Source: Elioraea rosea
GTDB taxonomy: Bacteria > Pseudomonadota > Alphaproteobacteria > Acetobacterales > Acetobacteraceae
DNA length: 64,000 bases
Direction: 5' to 3'
Assembly (NCBI RefSeq): GCF_007644105.1
Contig: NZ_VFAC01000013.1
Location: 1-64,000 of the forward strand
Position numbers and translations under genes: made by a program. The notes beneath the pieces were generated by a model. That model saw only the letters and a list, made by a program, of their open reading frames with translations. It ran no database searches and was not told the origin of the DNA. Below, one piece after another: positions 44,789-54,575 of the stretch; position 1 is the stretch's first letter, and the number at the start of each line of letters is the position of its first letter.

Positions 44789-45319
44789 TCAGAGCTCCTC
44801 GGCCGCCTTGTCGATGGTGCTTCCGCCGCTCCGACGATAGCTCGGCGTGCCGCCGGCGAGCAGCACCGCGAGGTCGTCGAGCAGGGCGATGGCGAACACA
44901 ACCGCACCCGCCGCCATGAAGCTCTGCGGGATCCAGAGCGGGACGGCGAGGATGCCCTGCGCCACCTCCTCGAACGCGATGCTGTCAGACACGAGGTCGA
45001 CAGAGGCCCACGCGAAGAGCAGCGCCATCATCGCCGCGAGCGCGAGGGCGAGGCCTTCCATCACGGTGCGCGCCGCACCACGCAGCCGGCCGATCACGAG
45101 ATCGACGCGGATATGCGCACCGTGGCGGAAGGCATACGCGAGCGGCAGCATGGCGCACGCCGCCATGGCGAAGGCCGTGATGTCATCTCCGCCAGGCACC
45201 ATGCCGCCGACCTGGCGCAGCACGACCTGCACGAGGATGAGCAGGCCGATCGCGAGCAGCGCCAGCGCGCCCGCGATCCCGCTCAGAAGATAGAGGGCGT
45301 CGAGCGCGCGGCGCAGCAC
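44789..45319 (-). CDS. TRAP transporter small permease, system 2 (DctQ)
   Basis: 176 residues from a GTG at 45319. Four membrane segments: LLSGIAGALALLAIGLLILVQVVLR, ITAFAMAACAMLPLAYAFRHG, MEGLALALAAMMALLFAWASV, and FMAAGAVVFAIALLDDLAVLL. It carries the DctQ-type HGAHIRVDLVIGRL loop. It lies 10 bp after the receptor gene and six before dctM. Confidence 0.9.
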   Translation of the reverse strand: MLRRALDALYLLSGIAGALALLAIGLLILVQVVLRQVGGMVPGGDDITAFAMAACAMLPLAYAFRHGAHIRVDLVIGRLRGAARTVMEGLALALAAMMALLFAWASVDLVSDSIAFEEVAQGILAVPLWIPQSFMAAGAVVFAIALLDDLAVLLAGGTPSYRRSGGSTIDKAAEEL

Positions 45320-45329
45320 CGAGGCGCGG

Positions 45330-46331
45330 TCAGGCCTGGCGGCCGATGGCGGCGCGATAGTCCTCGACGAGCTTCTTGCCGTCGGCGCCGGCCTTCTGCA
45401 CCCACTCCTCGATCATCGTGTCGCCGACCTTCCGAAGCCCCTCCATCAGCGTGGCGGGAGGCGGGTCGGCCACCGTCATGCCGCGGTCTGCCAGCTGCTG
45501 CTGGCGCGCGCGCTCTTCCGCCTCGGCGAGGTCCCAGCCGCGCTGCTCGGCCCGCTCGGCCGCGCCGCGGATGGCCTGCTGGGTGGCGGCGGGAAGCGCG
45601 TTCAGCGCGCGCGTCGAACAGAACACCGCGTTCTTCGTGCGCGTGAAGCCGACGGGAACGAAATGCTTCACGTAATCCCAGGCCTGGCTGTCGACGCCGG
45701 TCGCGGCAGAGGTGACCATCGCGTTTACGACGCCGGTGGCGAAGGCCTGGGCAAGCTCGGCCACCTGGACGAGCGTCGGCGTCGCGCCGACGAGGGTGGC
45801 GAAGCGCTGCGTCGCGGCGTTGAAGGTGCGGAACTTGGTGCCGCGCAGCCCCTCGAGCGTGGCGAGCGGCGTGTTGGTGTAGAAGCCGGACTGGGGCCAG
45901 GGAACCATGTAGAGGAGCGTGATGCCCTGCCGGGCGAGCCGCGCCTGCACGTAGGGCCGCTGCAGCCCGTTCAGCACGCGCGCCTCGGTGAAGCTGGTGA
46001 CGAGCATGGGAATGCCGTCGACCTCGAACATCGGGTCCTCGTTGCCGTAGGCAGAGAGCAGGATCTCGCCCATCTGCACCTGGCCCGTCTGCACGCCGCG
46101 CTTGATCTCCGGCATGCGAAGAAGCGAGGCGTTGGAGTGCACGACGATGTTGAAGCCGCTCGCCGCGCCCTCGACGTCCTTGACGAACTCGCGGATGTTC
46201 TGGGTGTGGAAGTTGCCGTCGGGATAGGGGGTGGCGAACTGCCAGCGCGCGCCCTGGGCCGAGGCAAGGGAGGGAAGCGAGGCGGCGACGCCAGCACCGG
46301 CGGCGCCCAGCATAAGCGAGCGGCGATTCAT
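45330..46331 (-). CDS. TRAP transporter substrate-binding protein, system 2 (DctP)
   Basis: 333 residues with an exported N-terminus (MNRRSLMLGAAGAGVAASLPSLASAQ; NRRS gives it a possible twin-arginine character). Periplasmic receptor of the DctP type: IREFVKDVEGAASGFNIVVHSNASLLRMPEIKRGVQTGQVQMGEI, LEGLRGTKFRTFNAATQRFATLVGATPTLVQVAELAQAFATGVVNAMVTS. It belongs to a different subgroup from the TakP-like receptors of systems 1 and 3. Substrate unknown. First gene of the minus-strand operon. Confidence 0.93.
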   Translation of the reverse strand: MNRRSLMLGAAGAGVAASLPSLASAQGARWQFATPYPDGNFHTQNIREFVKDVEGAASGFNIVVHSNASLLRMPEIKRGVQTGQVQMGEILLSAYGNEDPMFEVDGIPMLVTSFTEARVLNGLQRPYVQARLARQGITLLYMVPWPQSGFYTNTPLATLEGLRGTKFRTFNAATQRFATLVGATPTLVQVAELAQAFATGVVNAMVTSAATGVDSQAWDYVKHFVPVGFTRTKNAVFCSTRALNALPAATQQAIRGAAERAEQRGWDLAEAEERARQQQLADRGMTVADPPPATLMEGLRKVGDTMIEEWVQKAGADGKKLVEDYRAAIGRQA

Positions 46332-46444
46332 CTCTTGAAGCCCCCAAACGTTGTTGCGGGCGCGAACGCCCCGTTCAGGCGCATGTCACAGAAAAGAGGG
46401 GCCGAACGCAAGGGGCACCGCGCCCGGCCATGGCGGGGGGCCTG

Positions 46445-46648
46445 TCAGTGCCGCTCGTCTTCGCCCCGCCCGGCATCGGCCGTGTCGAAGTGCCGCTTCA
46501 CCAGGGTGAACAGGAACAGCACGAAGGCAACGAACAGGATCAGCCCGGCCACGTAAAAGCCGCTGTCCTTCGCGTTTGCCGCCATGAGCAGGCCGGTCAG
46601 GGCGAGCAGGATGCCGATCGTGCCGAACACGACCGAGGATGGGTTCAT
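46445..46648 (-). CDS. Small two-helix membrane protein after ccoS
   Basis: 67 residues with two hydrophobic helices (SVVFGTIGILLALTGLLMAA and FYVAGLILFVAFVLFLFTLVK) and a charged His/Asp/Glu-rich tail. The ATG overlaps the ccoS stop by four bases, so it is translationally coupled to the cco assembly genes. I do not recognise a named family. Membership in the cbb3 assembly operon suggests a role in the oxidase or its copper supply, but that is inferred from position only. Confidence 0.75.
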   Translation of the reverse strand: MNPSSVVFGTIGILLALTGLLMAANAKDSGFYVAGLILFVAFVLFLFTLVKRHFDTADAGRGEDERH

Positions 46649-46851
46649 GGCTGGGTCTCCTTGTCTGTGGCGCGAAGCGGCCTCGGCGGGTGCACCTCGC
46701 CCGGCTCCGCGCGGTCATCGTCGAACAGGATGCGATGCGCCGCCGCGTCGAGATCCTCGTACTGCCCGCTGCGCATCGTCCAGAGGAAGGCCGCGAGCGC
46801 AAGGCCGCCGAGGATCAGCGAGAGGGGGATGAGCAGGATCAGCGCATCCAT
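46645..46851 (-). CDS. ccoS: cbb3 oxidase maturation protein CcoS
   Basis: 68 residues. One membrane helix at the N-terminus (LILLIPLSLILGGLALAAFLW) followed by SGQYEDLDAAAHRILFDDD, the CcoS signature, in which the YDDL-type segment precedes an Asp-rich end. Needed for cofactor insertion into cbb3 oxidase in Rhodobacter. The start lies 13 bases inside the end of ccoI, the normal arrangement of ccoGHIS. Confidence 0.94.
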   Translation of the reverse strand: MDALILLIPLSLILGGLALAAFLWTMRSGQYEDLDAAAHRILFDDDRAEPGEVHPPRPLRATDKETQP

Positions 46852-49202
46852 GCCGCCCCTCCCCGCTCGACCCTGAGCGCGTTCAGCACGACCGTGATCG
46901 AGGACGCGGCCATCGCCGCCGCGGCGATCGCCGGCGTGACGAGGCCGGCGACCGCGAGCGGCACGGCGACGACGTTATAGGCGAGCGAGATCGCGATGTT
47001 CTGCCGCACCAGCGCCTGAGCCCGCCGCGCGACGGAGACGGCCCAGGGCACGGCGGCAAGCCGCTCGCCCTGCCATACAAGATCGGCCGAGGCCTGGGCG
47101 ATGTCGGCGCCGCTCGCCGGCGAGGCGGAGACATGCGCCGCGGCAAGCGCCGGGGCATCGTTCAGCCCGTCGCCCACCATCAGGACGCGCTTTCCCTCTC
47201 CCCGAAGCGCGGCAAGCCTTGCGACCTTGGCAGCAGGGGAGGCTTCGGCCTGCCACGTGCCGATGCCTGCGGCACGTGCCGCCTGTTCGACGGCGTCGCG
47301 CCGGTCGCCCGACAGAAGTGACACGGGAAGTCCCTGCCCCTCGAGCGCGGCGACCGCCTCTGCCGCATCAGCGCGCGGCGCGTCGGCGAACCGGAAGGCG
47401 ACCGGGGCAAGCCCGGGTCGGGTCAGGAACAGTTCCATCCCTTCGCCAGGCTCGGCACCGGCGAAGGCCGCGCTGCCGAGGCGGATCGTTCCGCCCGCGC
47501 GCGACAGGCCCTCGCCGGGGTGCTCGATCACATCGTCCGCTGCCGCGACGCCGGCCACCGCGGCGAGCGCGCGGGCGAGCGGATGGCGGCTCGCGGCGGC
47601 CAGCGCGCCAGCCTCGGCAAGGTCTGCCTCCGTCCAGGAGCCGGCAAGAAGCGTCGGGCGGCCGCGGGTGAGTGTGCCGGTCTTGTCGAGCACCGCGCTG
47701 TCTGCCTCGGCGAGCCGCTCGAGCGCAGAGCCGGAGGCGACGAGCACGCCACCGCGCAACAGGAGCCCCGACGCCGCGACCTGCACCGCGGGCACGGCAA
47801 TGCCGAGCGCGCAGGGGCAGGTGATGATGAGGACGGCGACGGCGTTGACCAGAGCCGGCTGCCAGGGGATCCCGAACCAGCCCCACCAGAGCAGGAAGGT
47901 GGCGGCGGCGAGCGTGTGGACGACGGGCGTGTACCAGCCAGCCACACGGTCAGACAGGGCGCGGTGCCGCCCGCGCCCCTGCTCCGCCGCTTCCATCATG
48001 CGCACGATCGCGGCAAGCACCGTGCCTTCGCCCGAGGCGGTGACGGTCACGGTAATCGGCGCGGCGAGGTTCAGCGTTCCCGCCTGCACCTCCGCACCGG
48101 CGGCGACGGCGCGCGGGATGCTCTCTCCGGTGACGAGCGACGGATCGACCTCCGACCGCCCGGAGGCGACGACGCCATCGACGCCGATGCGTTCCCCGGC
48201 CGAGACGAGAACGCGCTCACCGATGCGGACCGCATCCGGCGCGCGTGGCCTCGCCAAACCGTCCTCTCCGATCACCGAGACGGGGGCTCGGTTCAGCACC
48301 AGGAGCTGGCTCGCGGCACGGCGTGCGCGCGCCCGCATCCGCCTGTCGAGGAACCGGCCGACGAGCAGGAGGAACACGAGCGAGACGGCGCTGTCGAAAT
48401 AGGTGTAGGGCCCGCCCCGGATCGTTTCCGAAAGGCTCATCGCTGCTGTGAGCAGGACGCCGAGGCTGATCGGCACATCCATGTTGGTCCGCCCCGACCG
48501 CAGGGCGGAGAGCGCCGAGCGGTAGAACGGAAGCCCGCACCAGAGGATGGCGGGAAGGCCGATCAATGCGGCGAGCCAGTGCATCAGGTCTCGCGTCGCC
48601 GGCCCCATGTCGCCGCTGCCATGTCCCGTCCAGACAGCGACGGAGACGAGCATCACGTTCATCGACGCGAAGGCTGCGACCCCCATGGAGAGGAGCAGCC
48701 GGCGCGACTCGTCGTCGTCGCGCGAGGCGAGGCAGGATGGATCGAAGGGTGCCGCCGTGAAGCCGAGCGCTGCGAGACGCGCGCCGAACGCGTCGGCCCG
48801 TGCGGCAGGGCCATTCCAGCGAATGACGAGCCTGCGCGTCGCGAGCGACTGGCGCGCCCAGGTCACGTCCGGTTCGCGCGCGAGCACCTGCTCGATCAGC
48901 CAGGCGCAGGCGGCGCAGGAAATGCCGCCGACGAGCAGGGCGATCTCGTGCCCGCCCTTGCCGTCCGCCACCGCGCGGGCGGCGAGATCGTGGCGCGGGG
49001 CATCCGGGTCGGGCCGCGGGGCGCTGCGCTCGGCCTTGGCATAGAACGCGGCAAGCCCGAGCCCCTCGACAAGGCCGTGCGCCGCCTCGCAGCCCGCGCA
49101 GCAGAACCGCGCCGCACCGGCGGGAAGTGCCGCGCCGCAATGCGCGCACGCCCCGCCCGACTGACGCGGCGCTTCGGCGACGACGCGGCCGAGTGCCGTC
49201 AT
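46839..49202 (-). CDS. ccoI: Copper-exporting P-type ATPase CcoI
   Basis: 787 residues. P1B ATPase that delivers copper for cbb3 oxidase assembly. N-terminal Cys cluster (CAHCGAALPAGAARFCCAGC, about 18-38), heavy-metal-associated domain with GGISCAACAW, eight membrane helices, A-domain DPSLVTGES, CPC metal site in TCPCALGIAVP, phosphorylation site DKTGTLTRGRP and hinge MVGDGLNDAPAL. ATG 49202 overlaps the ccoH stop by four bases. It differs from detoxification CopA types by the N-terminal cluster and operon context. Confidence 0.97.
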   Translation of the reverse strand: MTALGRVVAEAPRQSGGACAHCGAALPAGAARFCCAGCEAAHGLVEGLGLAAFYAKAERSAPRPDPDAPRHDLAARAVADGKGGHEIALLVGGISCAACAWLIEQVLAREPDVTWARQSLATRRLVIRWNGPAARADAFGARLAALGFTAAPFDPSCLASRDDDESRRLLLSMGVAAFASMNVMLVSVAVWTGHGSGDMGPATRDLMHWLAALIGLPAILWCGLPFYRSALSALRSGRTNMDVPISLGVLLTAAMSLSETIRGGPYTYFDSAVSLVFLLLVGRFLDRRMRARARRAASQLLVLNRAPVSVIGEDGLARPRAPDAVRIGERVLVSAGERIGVDGVVASGRSEVDPSLVTGESIPRAVAAGAEVQAGTLNLAAPITVTVTASGEGTVLAAIVRMMEAAEQGRGRHRALSDRVAGWYTPVVHTLAAATFLLWWGWFGIPWQPALVNAVAVLIITCPCALGIAVPAVQVAASGLLLRGGVLVASGSALERLAEADSAVLDKTGTLTRGRPTLLAGSWTEADLAEAGALAAASRHPLARALAAVAGVAAADDVIEHPGEGLSRAGGTIRLGSAAFAGAEPGEGMELFLTRPGLAPVAFRFADAPRADAAEAVAALEGQGLPVSLLSGDRRDAVEQAARAAGIGTWQAEASPAAKVARLAALRGEGKRVLMVGDGLNDAPALAAAHVSASPASGADIAQASADLVWQGERLAAVPWAVSVARRAQALVRQNIAISLAYNVVAVPLAVAGLVTPAIAAAAMAASSITVVLNALRVERGGAAWMR

Positions 49203-49699
49203 CGTGCGACGATCCTCTGCCGGTGTTCGACGGGCCCGTCTTCGCCGCGTTGCGCGGCAAGCCGCACCTCCCACTGGCCCGGCCGCGGCAACACCACCGT
49301 GGCGGCATAACGCCCGGGACCGATCTGGGTGAAGCCGAGCGGAACGGGCTCCGGCGCCTCGAGCGGGCGGACCATGGCGGCCTCAAGCGCGAGCCTGTCG
49401 AGGCCCGCACCGTCCGGCCCCGCAGCATCGAGAACGAAACGGCCCTCGAGCGGCTCGCCGGGCTTCGGCTCCCATCTCAGCGAGAAGCGCCAGCCGAAGC
49501 GCGCCTGGCGCTCGGCTTCGGCAAGCACGGTATTGTAGAGGCGTCCGCGCTCATAGGCACGGTCGACGGTCGTTCCGGTGAAGGTGGAGAGCGCGAACCA
49601 CACCATCACGGCGTTGACGACGATGACGAGCGCCATGCCGCCGACGAAGGTCCATGGAATCCATCGGTCGTATCGCCCGGCGGCCATCGCTTTCCTCAT
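49199..49699 (-). CDS. ccoH: FixH/CcoH family cbb3 assembly protein
   Basis: 166 residues. One N-terminal membrane helix (WTFVGGMALVIVVNAVMVWFAL), then a periplasmic domain starting GTTVDRAYERGRLYNTVLAEAERQARFGWRF, the FixH hallmark with the conserved Y-x-x-G-x-x-YN pattern, and ending in beta segments. CcoH is required for stable cbb3 assembly. It overlaps ccoG by four bases upstream and ccoI by four downstream. Confidence 0.95.
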   Translation of the reverse strand: MRKAMAAGRYDRWIPWTFVGGMALVIVVNAVMVWFALSTFTGTTVDRAYERGRLYNTVLAEAERQARFGWRFSLRWEPKPGEPLEGRFVLDAAGPDGAGLDRLALEAAMVRPLEAPEPVPLGFTQIGPGRYAATVVLPRPGQWEVRLAAQRGEDGPVEHRQRIVAR

Positions 49700-51198
49700 C
49701 GCTTCGGGGCGAGGAAGACGCTGTCATGCGACACGACCTCCTGCCCATTCTCATCGGTCAGGACGAAGCGGAGCCGGGTGCTCTCCGGCAGCCGCGCACC
49801 CGCCGGCGCGGTGACATGCACGCGGTTCGTCGCGACGCCATCGGCCCGCGTGGCGATCGTCGCAGCCTCCTGCGGGGCGCCAACCACCGCGACGGCCGCG
49901 CCCGGGAGCCCCTCGACGCCAAGCGCGTAGTGCGGCTCCTCGTAGCCCTTGTTCCACACCTTCACCGTGAAGGCGTTCCGCACCGAGCCATCCGCCAGCA
50001 GGATGTAGACAGGCGCGCGGTCACGCAGCACGGCGAGCTCGGTTGTGCTGCGCATCAGGAACGCCGCGAGCATCACGAGGCAGACGGCAGCGAGCACGCC
50101 GGCATAGATGAGCGTGCGCGGGCGGATGATGCGCCTGTCCGCCGTCGCGGTATCGCCGGCGAGCTGCCGCGCCGGGCCGGGAGGAAGCGCGGCGCAGGCG
50201 GTCTCGGCCTTCTGCATGTGCGCGAGCGTATCAAGCGCGATCAGGCCGCGCGGCCGGCCCACCTTGTCCATGATCGCGTCGCAGGCATCGATGCAGAGGC
50301 CGCAGCCGATGCATTCGAGCTGCTGCCCGTCGCGGATGTCGATGCCGGTGGGGCAGACATTCACGCATTGGCGGCAGTCGACACAGTCGCCCTGGCCTTC
50401 CCAGCTTTCGCCCTGCTTGTGCTTGCCGCGCGGCTCCCCACGCCAGGTGCGGTAGGTGACGATGAGGCTGTTCTCATCGAGCATCGCGCCCTGGAAGCGC
50501 GGCCAGGGGCACATGTAGGTGCACACCTGCTCGCGCGCCCAGCCGGCCAGCGCGTAGGTGGTGAAGGTGAGGATACCGAGGAACGAGTACGTCCAGCTTC
50601 CCGCCTGGCCGGTGACGATGTCGGCAAGCATCGTCGGCGCGTCACCGAAATAGAGTACGAACGCCCCGCCGGTCGCCGCGGCGATGACGATCCAGGCGGC
50701 GTGCTTGAGAACCTTCCTGCGCCAGTAGGCGCCGTTGCGGTGCCCCTGGTCCAGCCGCATGCGCGCATTCCGGTCACCCTCGATGCGGCGCTCGACCCAG
50801 AGATAGAGGTCGGTCCACACGGTCTGCGGGCAGGCATAGCCGCACCAGACGCGGCCAAACAGCGAGGTGACGAGGAAGAGCGCGACGGCCGCGATGATCA
50901 GCAGGCCGGTGACGAAGTAGAGCTCGTCCTGCCAGATCGCGATCGGCCCGAGATAGAACCGCCGCCCGGCGAGATCGATCAGAACGAACTGGTCCGGCGC
51001 ATCGCCGGGCCTGTCCCAGCGCAGCCAGGGCAGCCCGTAGTAGATGCCGAGCGCGACGACGAGGAACACCCACTTGGCGTAGCGAAAGCGCCCCTGCACG
51101 CGCGCGGGATACACCTTCACATGCGCAGCGTAGAGCGAGGCAGGCTGGCTCGCCTGCGCCGGCGTCGGCTTCGCCTTCGTGGGCGCGTCCATCTGCAT
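49696..51198 (-). CDS. ccoG: cbb3 oxidase accessory protein CcoG (RdxA/FixG)
   Basis: 500 residues. Membrane-bound ferredoxin-like protein that reduces copper for cbb3 assembly. About five membrane helices; two 4Fe-4S cluster motifs in sequence CVDCRQCVNVCPTG and CIGCGLCIDACDAIM near residues 280-320, and a C-terminal immunoglobulin-like domain (LAVLRDRAPVYILLADGSVRNAF...). The conserved WCGYACPQTVWTDLYLWVER segment is present. It starts 12 bases after ccoP ends. Confidence 0.97.
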   Translation of the reverse strand: MQMDAPTKAKPTPAQASQPASLYAAHVKVYPARVQGRFRYAKWVFLVVALGIYYGLPWLRWDRPGDAPDQFVLIDLAGRRFYLGPIAIWQDELYFVTGLLIIAAVALFLVTSLFGRVWCGYACPQTVWTDLYLWVERRIEGDRNARMRLDQGHRNGAYWRRKVLKHAAWIVIAAATGGAFVLYFGDAPTMLADIVTGQAGSWTYSFLGILTFTTYALAGWAREQVCTYMCPWPRFQGAMLDENSLIVTYRTWRGEPRGKHKQGESWEGQGDCVDCRQCVNVCPTGIDIRDGQQLECIGCGLCIDACDAIMDKVGRPRGLIALDTLAHMQKAETACAALPPGPARQLAGDTATADRRIIRPRTLIYAGVLAAVCLVMLAAFLMRSTTELAVLRDRAPVYILLADGSVRNAFTVKVWNKGYEEPHYALGVEGLPGAAVAVVGAPQEAATIATRADGVATNRVHVTAPAGARLPESTRLRFVLTDENGQEVVSHDSVFLAPKR

Positions 51199-51210
51199 CG
51201 TCCGCCTGCG

Positions 51211-52080
51211 CTACTCTCCGCCGCCGAGCGTGTGGACGTAGACGGTGAGCATGCGGATGGTCGCCTCGTCGAGGCGGCCGCCCCAGGCCGGCATCACGCC
51301 CATGCGCGGGTTCGTGATCTGCGCGACGACCTCGGCCTTCGTTCCGCCGTAGAGCCAGATCGCATCGGCGAGCGCAGGCCCGCCGACATCGCGCACCCCC
51401 TCGCCCCTCTCGCCGTGACAGGCGACGCAGTTCTCGGCGTAGACCGCCGCGCCACGCCCGGCCGCCGCGGCATCGGTCGAGCGGCCTGAGAGCGAGAGCA
51501 CATGCTCGGCCACGTCGTTGATCTGCGGCCGTGTCAGCACGCCGGCATAGGCGGGCATCTGGCTCAGGCGCGCGTCGGCGTCCTGGGTGTTGCGGATTCC
51601 GTGAACGATCGTCTGCTGGATGGCCTCGAGGCTGCCGCCCCAGATCCAGTCGTCATCAACCAGGGCCGGGAAGCCGCCGCGCGCGCCCTGCCCGCCCGCG
51701 CCGTGGCAGCCGGCGCAGTTGTCGGCAAAGGCGACGCGACCGCCGGCCATCGCATAGGCGAGCAGCTCGGGGTCGTTGCGTACCTGCTCGAGGCTCGCGG
51801 CACGGATGCGGTCGAGGAACGGCGCCTGCTCGGCACGCGCCGCGGCCATCTGCTCGGTGATCTCGCTTCGCATCGACCACCCCAGGATGCCACGGAAGTG
51901 GCCGGACAACCCAGGGAAGGAGGGGTAGAGGATTGCCCACAGCACCGACCAGGCGATGGTGCCGTAGAGAATGTAGAGCCACCATTTGGGCAGCGGCGTG
52001 TTGAGTTCCTTGATGCCGTCCCACTCATGACCGGTGGTCATCTTGCCAGTGACGGCGTCCTTCTCGATCTTCGTCGGCAT
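51211..52080 (-). CDS. ccoP: Cytochrome c oxidase cbb3 subunit III (CcoP/FixP)
   Basis: 289 residues. Membrane-anchored dihaem cytochrome c feeding electrons to CcoN. N-terminal soluble part, one membrane helix (LYILYGTIAWSVLWAILYPSF), then two class I cytochrome c domains with haem sites CAGCH and CVACH and axial Met-containing regions (SQMPAYAGVL; MPAWGGRLDEATI). Its ATG shares a base with the ccoQ stop codon (TGATG). Confidence 0.98.
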   Translation of the reverse strand: MPTKIEKDAVTGKMTTGHEWDGIKELNTPLPKWWLYILYGTIAWSVLWAILYPSFPGLSGHFRGILGWSMRSEITEQMAAARAEQAPFLDRIRAASLEQVRNDPELLAYAMAGGRVAFADNCAGCHGAGGQGARGGFPALVDDDWIWGGSLEAIQQTIVHGIRNTQDADARLSQMPAYAGVLTRPQINDVAEHVLSLSGRSTDAAAAGRGAAVYAENCVACHGERGEGVRDVGGPALADAIWLYGGTKAEVVAQITNPRMGVMPAWGGRLDEATIRMLTVYVHTLGGGE

Positions 52081-52253
52081 CAGCGTGCCTCTCTCCCGTC
52101 ACGGTCGTCGTCGAGCGGGATGCGTCCCCGCGCTTCGAAGCGCGCCTTGTTCGAGGGGCGGAACGCCCAGAAGACGATGCCCGCGAACAGTGCGAGGAAC
52201 CAGACGACCCAGATCTGTTTTAGAAGCGGGTAATTGGCTGCGAGCCAGTCCAT
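52080..52253 (-). CDS. ccoQ: Cytochrome c oxidase cbb3 subunit IV (CcoQ/FixQ)
   Basis: 57 residues, read directly from the sequence between ccoO and ccoP. It starts at ATG 52253 preceded by GTAGGAGAGG, 10 bases after the ccoO stop, and ends in a TGA sharing its last base with the ccoP ATG. One membrane helix (IWVVWFLALFAGIVFWAF), then FRPSNKARFEARGRIPLDDD, a typical CcoQ motif. It stabilises the CcoN-CcoP interaction. Confidence 0.96.
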   Translation of the reverse strand: MDWLAANYPLLKQIWVVWFLALFAGIVFWAFRPSNKARFEARGRIPLDDDRDGREAR

Positions 52254-52263
52254 CGCGCCTCTC

Positions 52264-52980
52264 CTACTGCCTGAGCTGCTCGGGTGTGACGTCGGCGAAG
52301 TCGACGAGCGTGCCGAGCATCTGCAGGTAGGCGATCAGCGCATCCATCTCGGTCACCACGGCCGGGTTGCCGTCGAACGAGGCCTGCGCCGCCTTCGGAT
52401 ACCGCGCCGCGAGGCCGGCGCCGTCCGCGTCGGGGTTTGCCTGGGCGCGGAGATCGGCCATGGCATTGGCGATCATCTCGTCGGAGTAGGGAACGCCGAG
52501 CGCCTTCAGCGTGCGCAGATGGTCGGCGATGTCGGCCGAGCGCAGCGGCCTCTGCAGGAAGGCATAGGGCGGCATGATGCTCTCCGGCACGACCGAGCGG
52601 GGGTCGACCAGGTGCTGAAGCTGCCACTCATTGCTGTACTTGCCGCCGACCCGCGCGAGGTCAGGCCCCGTGCGCTTCGAGCCCCACTGGAAGGGCCTGT
52701 CATACATGCTCTCGGCTGCGAGCGAGTAGTGGCCGTAGCGTTCGAGCTCGTCGCGGAACGGGCGGACCTGCTGACTGTGGCAGGTGTAGCAGCCCTCGCG
52801 CACGTAGATGTTCCGCCCCGCGAGCTCGAGCGGCGTGTAGGGGCGGATGCCCTCGACGCGCTCGATGGTCGTTTCGATCGTGAACAGCGGTACGATCTGC
52901 ACGAGCCCGCCGATCGAGACGGTGATCAGCGTGAGCACCGCGAGCAGGATGACGTTCTTTTCGATGACTTCATGGCGCAT
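52264..52980 (-). CDS. ccoO: Cytochrome c oxidase cbb3 subunit II (CcoO/FixO)
   Basis: 238 residues. Membrane-anchored monohaem cytochrome c. N-terminal helix ([24 protein letters not shown]), then [31 protein letters not shown] containing the CYTCH haem site, and a methionine axial-ligand segment SIMPPYAFL. The central and C-terminal parts ([28 protein letters not shown]) match the family. It lies 15 bases after ccoN. Confidence 0.98.
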   Translation of the reverse strand: MRHEVIEKNVILLAVLTLITVSIGGLVQIVPLFTIETTIERVEGIRPYTPLELAGRNIYVREGCYTCHSQQVRPFRDELERYGHYSLAAESMYDRPFQWGSKRTGPDLARVGGKYSNEWQLQHLVDPRSVVPESIMPPYAFLQRPLRSADIADHLRTLKALGVPYSDEMIANAMADLRAQANPDADGAGLAARYPKAAQASFDGNPAVVTEMDALIAYLQMLGTLVDFADVTPEQLRQ

Positions 52981-52995
52981 GGCGCGTTCCTCCCC

Positions 52996-54489
52996 TCACT
53001 CCGCCGCCTGAGCGGTCAGTGCGGGCCGTGCGGCGAGGCGGGGCTCGGCGCCCGTCGCCGTCTTCCAGAGGTTGTAGACCATGATCAGCGCCCCGGTGAG
53101 GTAGAGCACCCCGCCCATCGCGCGGATCACGTAGTAGGGGTGCATCGCCGCGACCGTTTCGATGAACGAGTACTGCAGGAAGCCGAGCTCGTCATAGGCG
53201 CGCCACATGAGCCCCTGCATGACGCCCGAGACCCACATCGCGCTGATGTAGAGGACGATGCCGAGCGTCGCGATCCAGAAATGCCAGGCGACGAGCTTCG
53301 TCGAGTAGAGCCTCTCCCGCTTCCACAGCACCGGCACGAGGTAGTAGAGCGCGCCGAAGGTGATGAAGCCCACCCAGCCCATCGCGCCCGAATGCACGTG
53401 GCCGATCGTCCAGTCGGTGTAGTGGCTAAGCGCGTTCACCGCCTTCACGCTCATCACCGGCCCCTCGAAGGTGCTCATGCCGTAGAAGGCGACGGCGGTG
53501 ACGGAGAAGCGGAGCCCTGGGTCGGTGCGCAGTTTGTCCCACGCGCCCGAGAGCGTCATGATGCCGTTGATCATGCCGCCCCAGGACGGCATCCACAGCA
53601 TCACGCTGAAGATCATCCCGAGCGTCTGTGCCCAGTCGGGCAGGGCTGTGTAGTGCAGGTGGTGCGGGCCGGCCCAGATGTAGAGGAAGATCAGCGACCA
53701 GAAATGCACGATCGACAGCCGGTAGGAGTAGATCGGCCGGTCAGCCTGCTTGGGGATGAAGTAGTACATCATCCCGAGGAAGCCCGCCGTCAGGAAGAAG
53801 CCCACCGCGTTGTGGCCGTACCACCACTGGATCATCGCATCCTGCACGCCGGCCGGAACGAGATAGCTCTTCGATCCGCCGAAGCTCACCGGAAGCTGCA
53901 GGTTGTTGCCGATGTGCAGCATCGCGATGGTGATGATGAAGGCGAGGTAGAACCAGTTGGCGACGAAGATGTGCGGCTCCTGCCGCTTCATGAGCGTGCC
54001 CATGAACACGACGAGGTAAACGACCCAGACGAGGGTCAGGAACAGGTCAACGAACCACTCGGGCTCGGCGTATTCCTTGCTCGAGGTCACGCCCATGACG
54101 TAGCCGAGCGCGGCGAGAACGATGAAGGTCTGGTAGCCGAAGAACAGGAACCACCCCGCCTCGGGCCCGCCGAACAGCCGCGCCCGACAGGTGCGCTGCA
54201 CGACATGCAGGCTCGTGCCGATCAGCGCGTTGCCGCCGAAGGCGAAGATTACCGCCGAGGTGTGCACCGGGCGGAGCCTGCCGAAGGTCGTGTACTCGAG
54301 ATCGAGATTGAGCAGCGGGAAGGCGAGCTGCCAGGCGATCAGCGTTCCCATCAGGAAGCCGACGACGCCCCAGAAGATGGTCGCGACCATGAAGGCGCGC
54401 ACGACATCCTCGACGTAGGCGGGGGCGCGCGTTCGCGCGTGGCTCAGCGTCCCCTCTCCCGTGACCGCTGCTGCGACGTCACCCGACAT
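52996..54489 (-). CDS. ccoN: Cytochrome c oxidase cbb3 subunit I (CcoN/FixN)
   Basis: 497 residues, 12 membrane segments. Catalytic subunit with haem b, haem b3 and CuB; reduces oxygen at very low concentration. Visible His ligands: [19 protein letters not shown] (low-spin haem), [23 protein letters not shown] with the cross-linked Tyr region, [11 protein letters not shown] (CuB), and [20 protein letters not shown] 54489 follows GGAGGGACC; a longer in-frame reading to 54576 would cover the FNR box and is rejected. First gene of ccoNOQP-GHIS. Confidence 0.98.
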   Translation of the reverse strand: MSGDVAAAVTGEGTLSHARTRAPAYVEDVVRAFMVATIFWGVVGFLMGTLIAWQLAFPLLNLDLEYTTFGRLRPVHTSAVIFAFGGNALIGTSLHVVQRTCRARLFGGPEAGWFLFFGYQTFIVLAALGYVMGVTSSKEYAEPEWFVDLFLTLVWVVYLVVFMGTLMKRQEPHIFVANWFYLAFIITIAMLHIGNNLQLPVSFGGSKSYLVPAGVQDAMIQWWYGHNAVGFFLTAGFLGMMYYFIPKQADRPIYSYRLSIVHFWSLIFLYIWAGPHHLHYTALPDWAQTLGMIFSVMLWMPSWGGMINGIMTLSGAWDKLRTDPGLRFSVTAVAFYGMSTFEGPVMSVKAVNALSHYTDWTIGHVHSGAMGWVGFITFGALYYLVPVLWKRERLYSTKLVAWHFWIATLGIVLYISAMWVSGVMQGLMWRAYDELGFLQYSFIETVAAMHPYYVIRAMGGVLYLTGALIMVYNLWKTATGAEPRLAARPALTAQAAE

Positions 54490-54575
54490 GGTCCCTCCGA
54501 CAGTCTGGGCGGCGACGGCCGCCCCTCTGGCACTCCAGACGGTGCGGAGGGTGCGCGGGCTGCCGCGCCGCAGCA

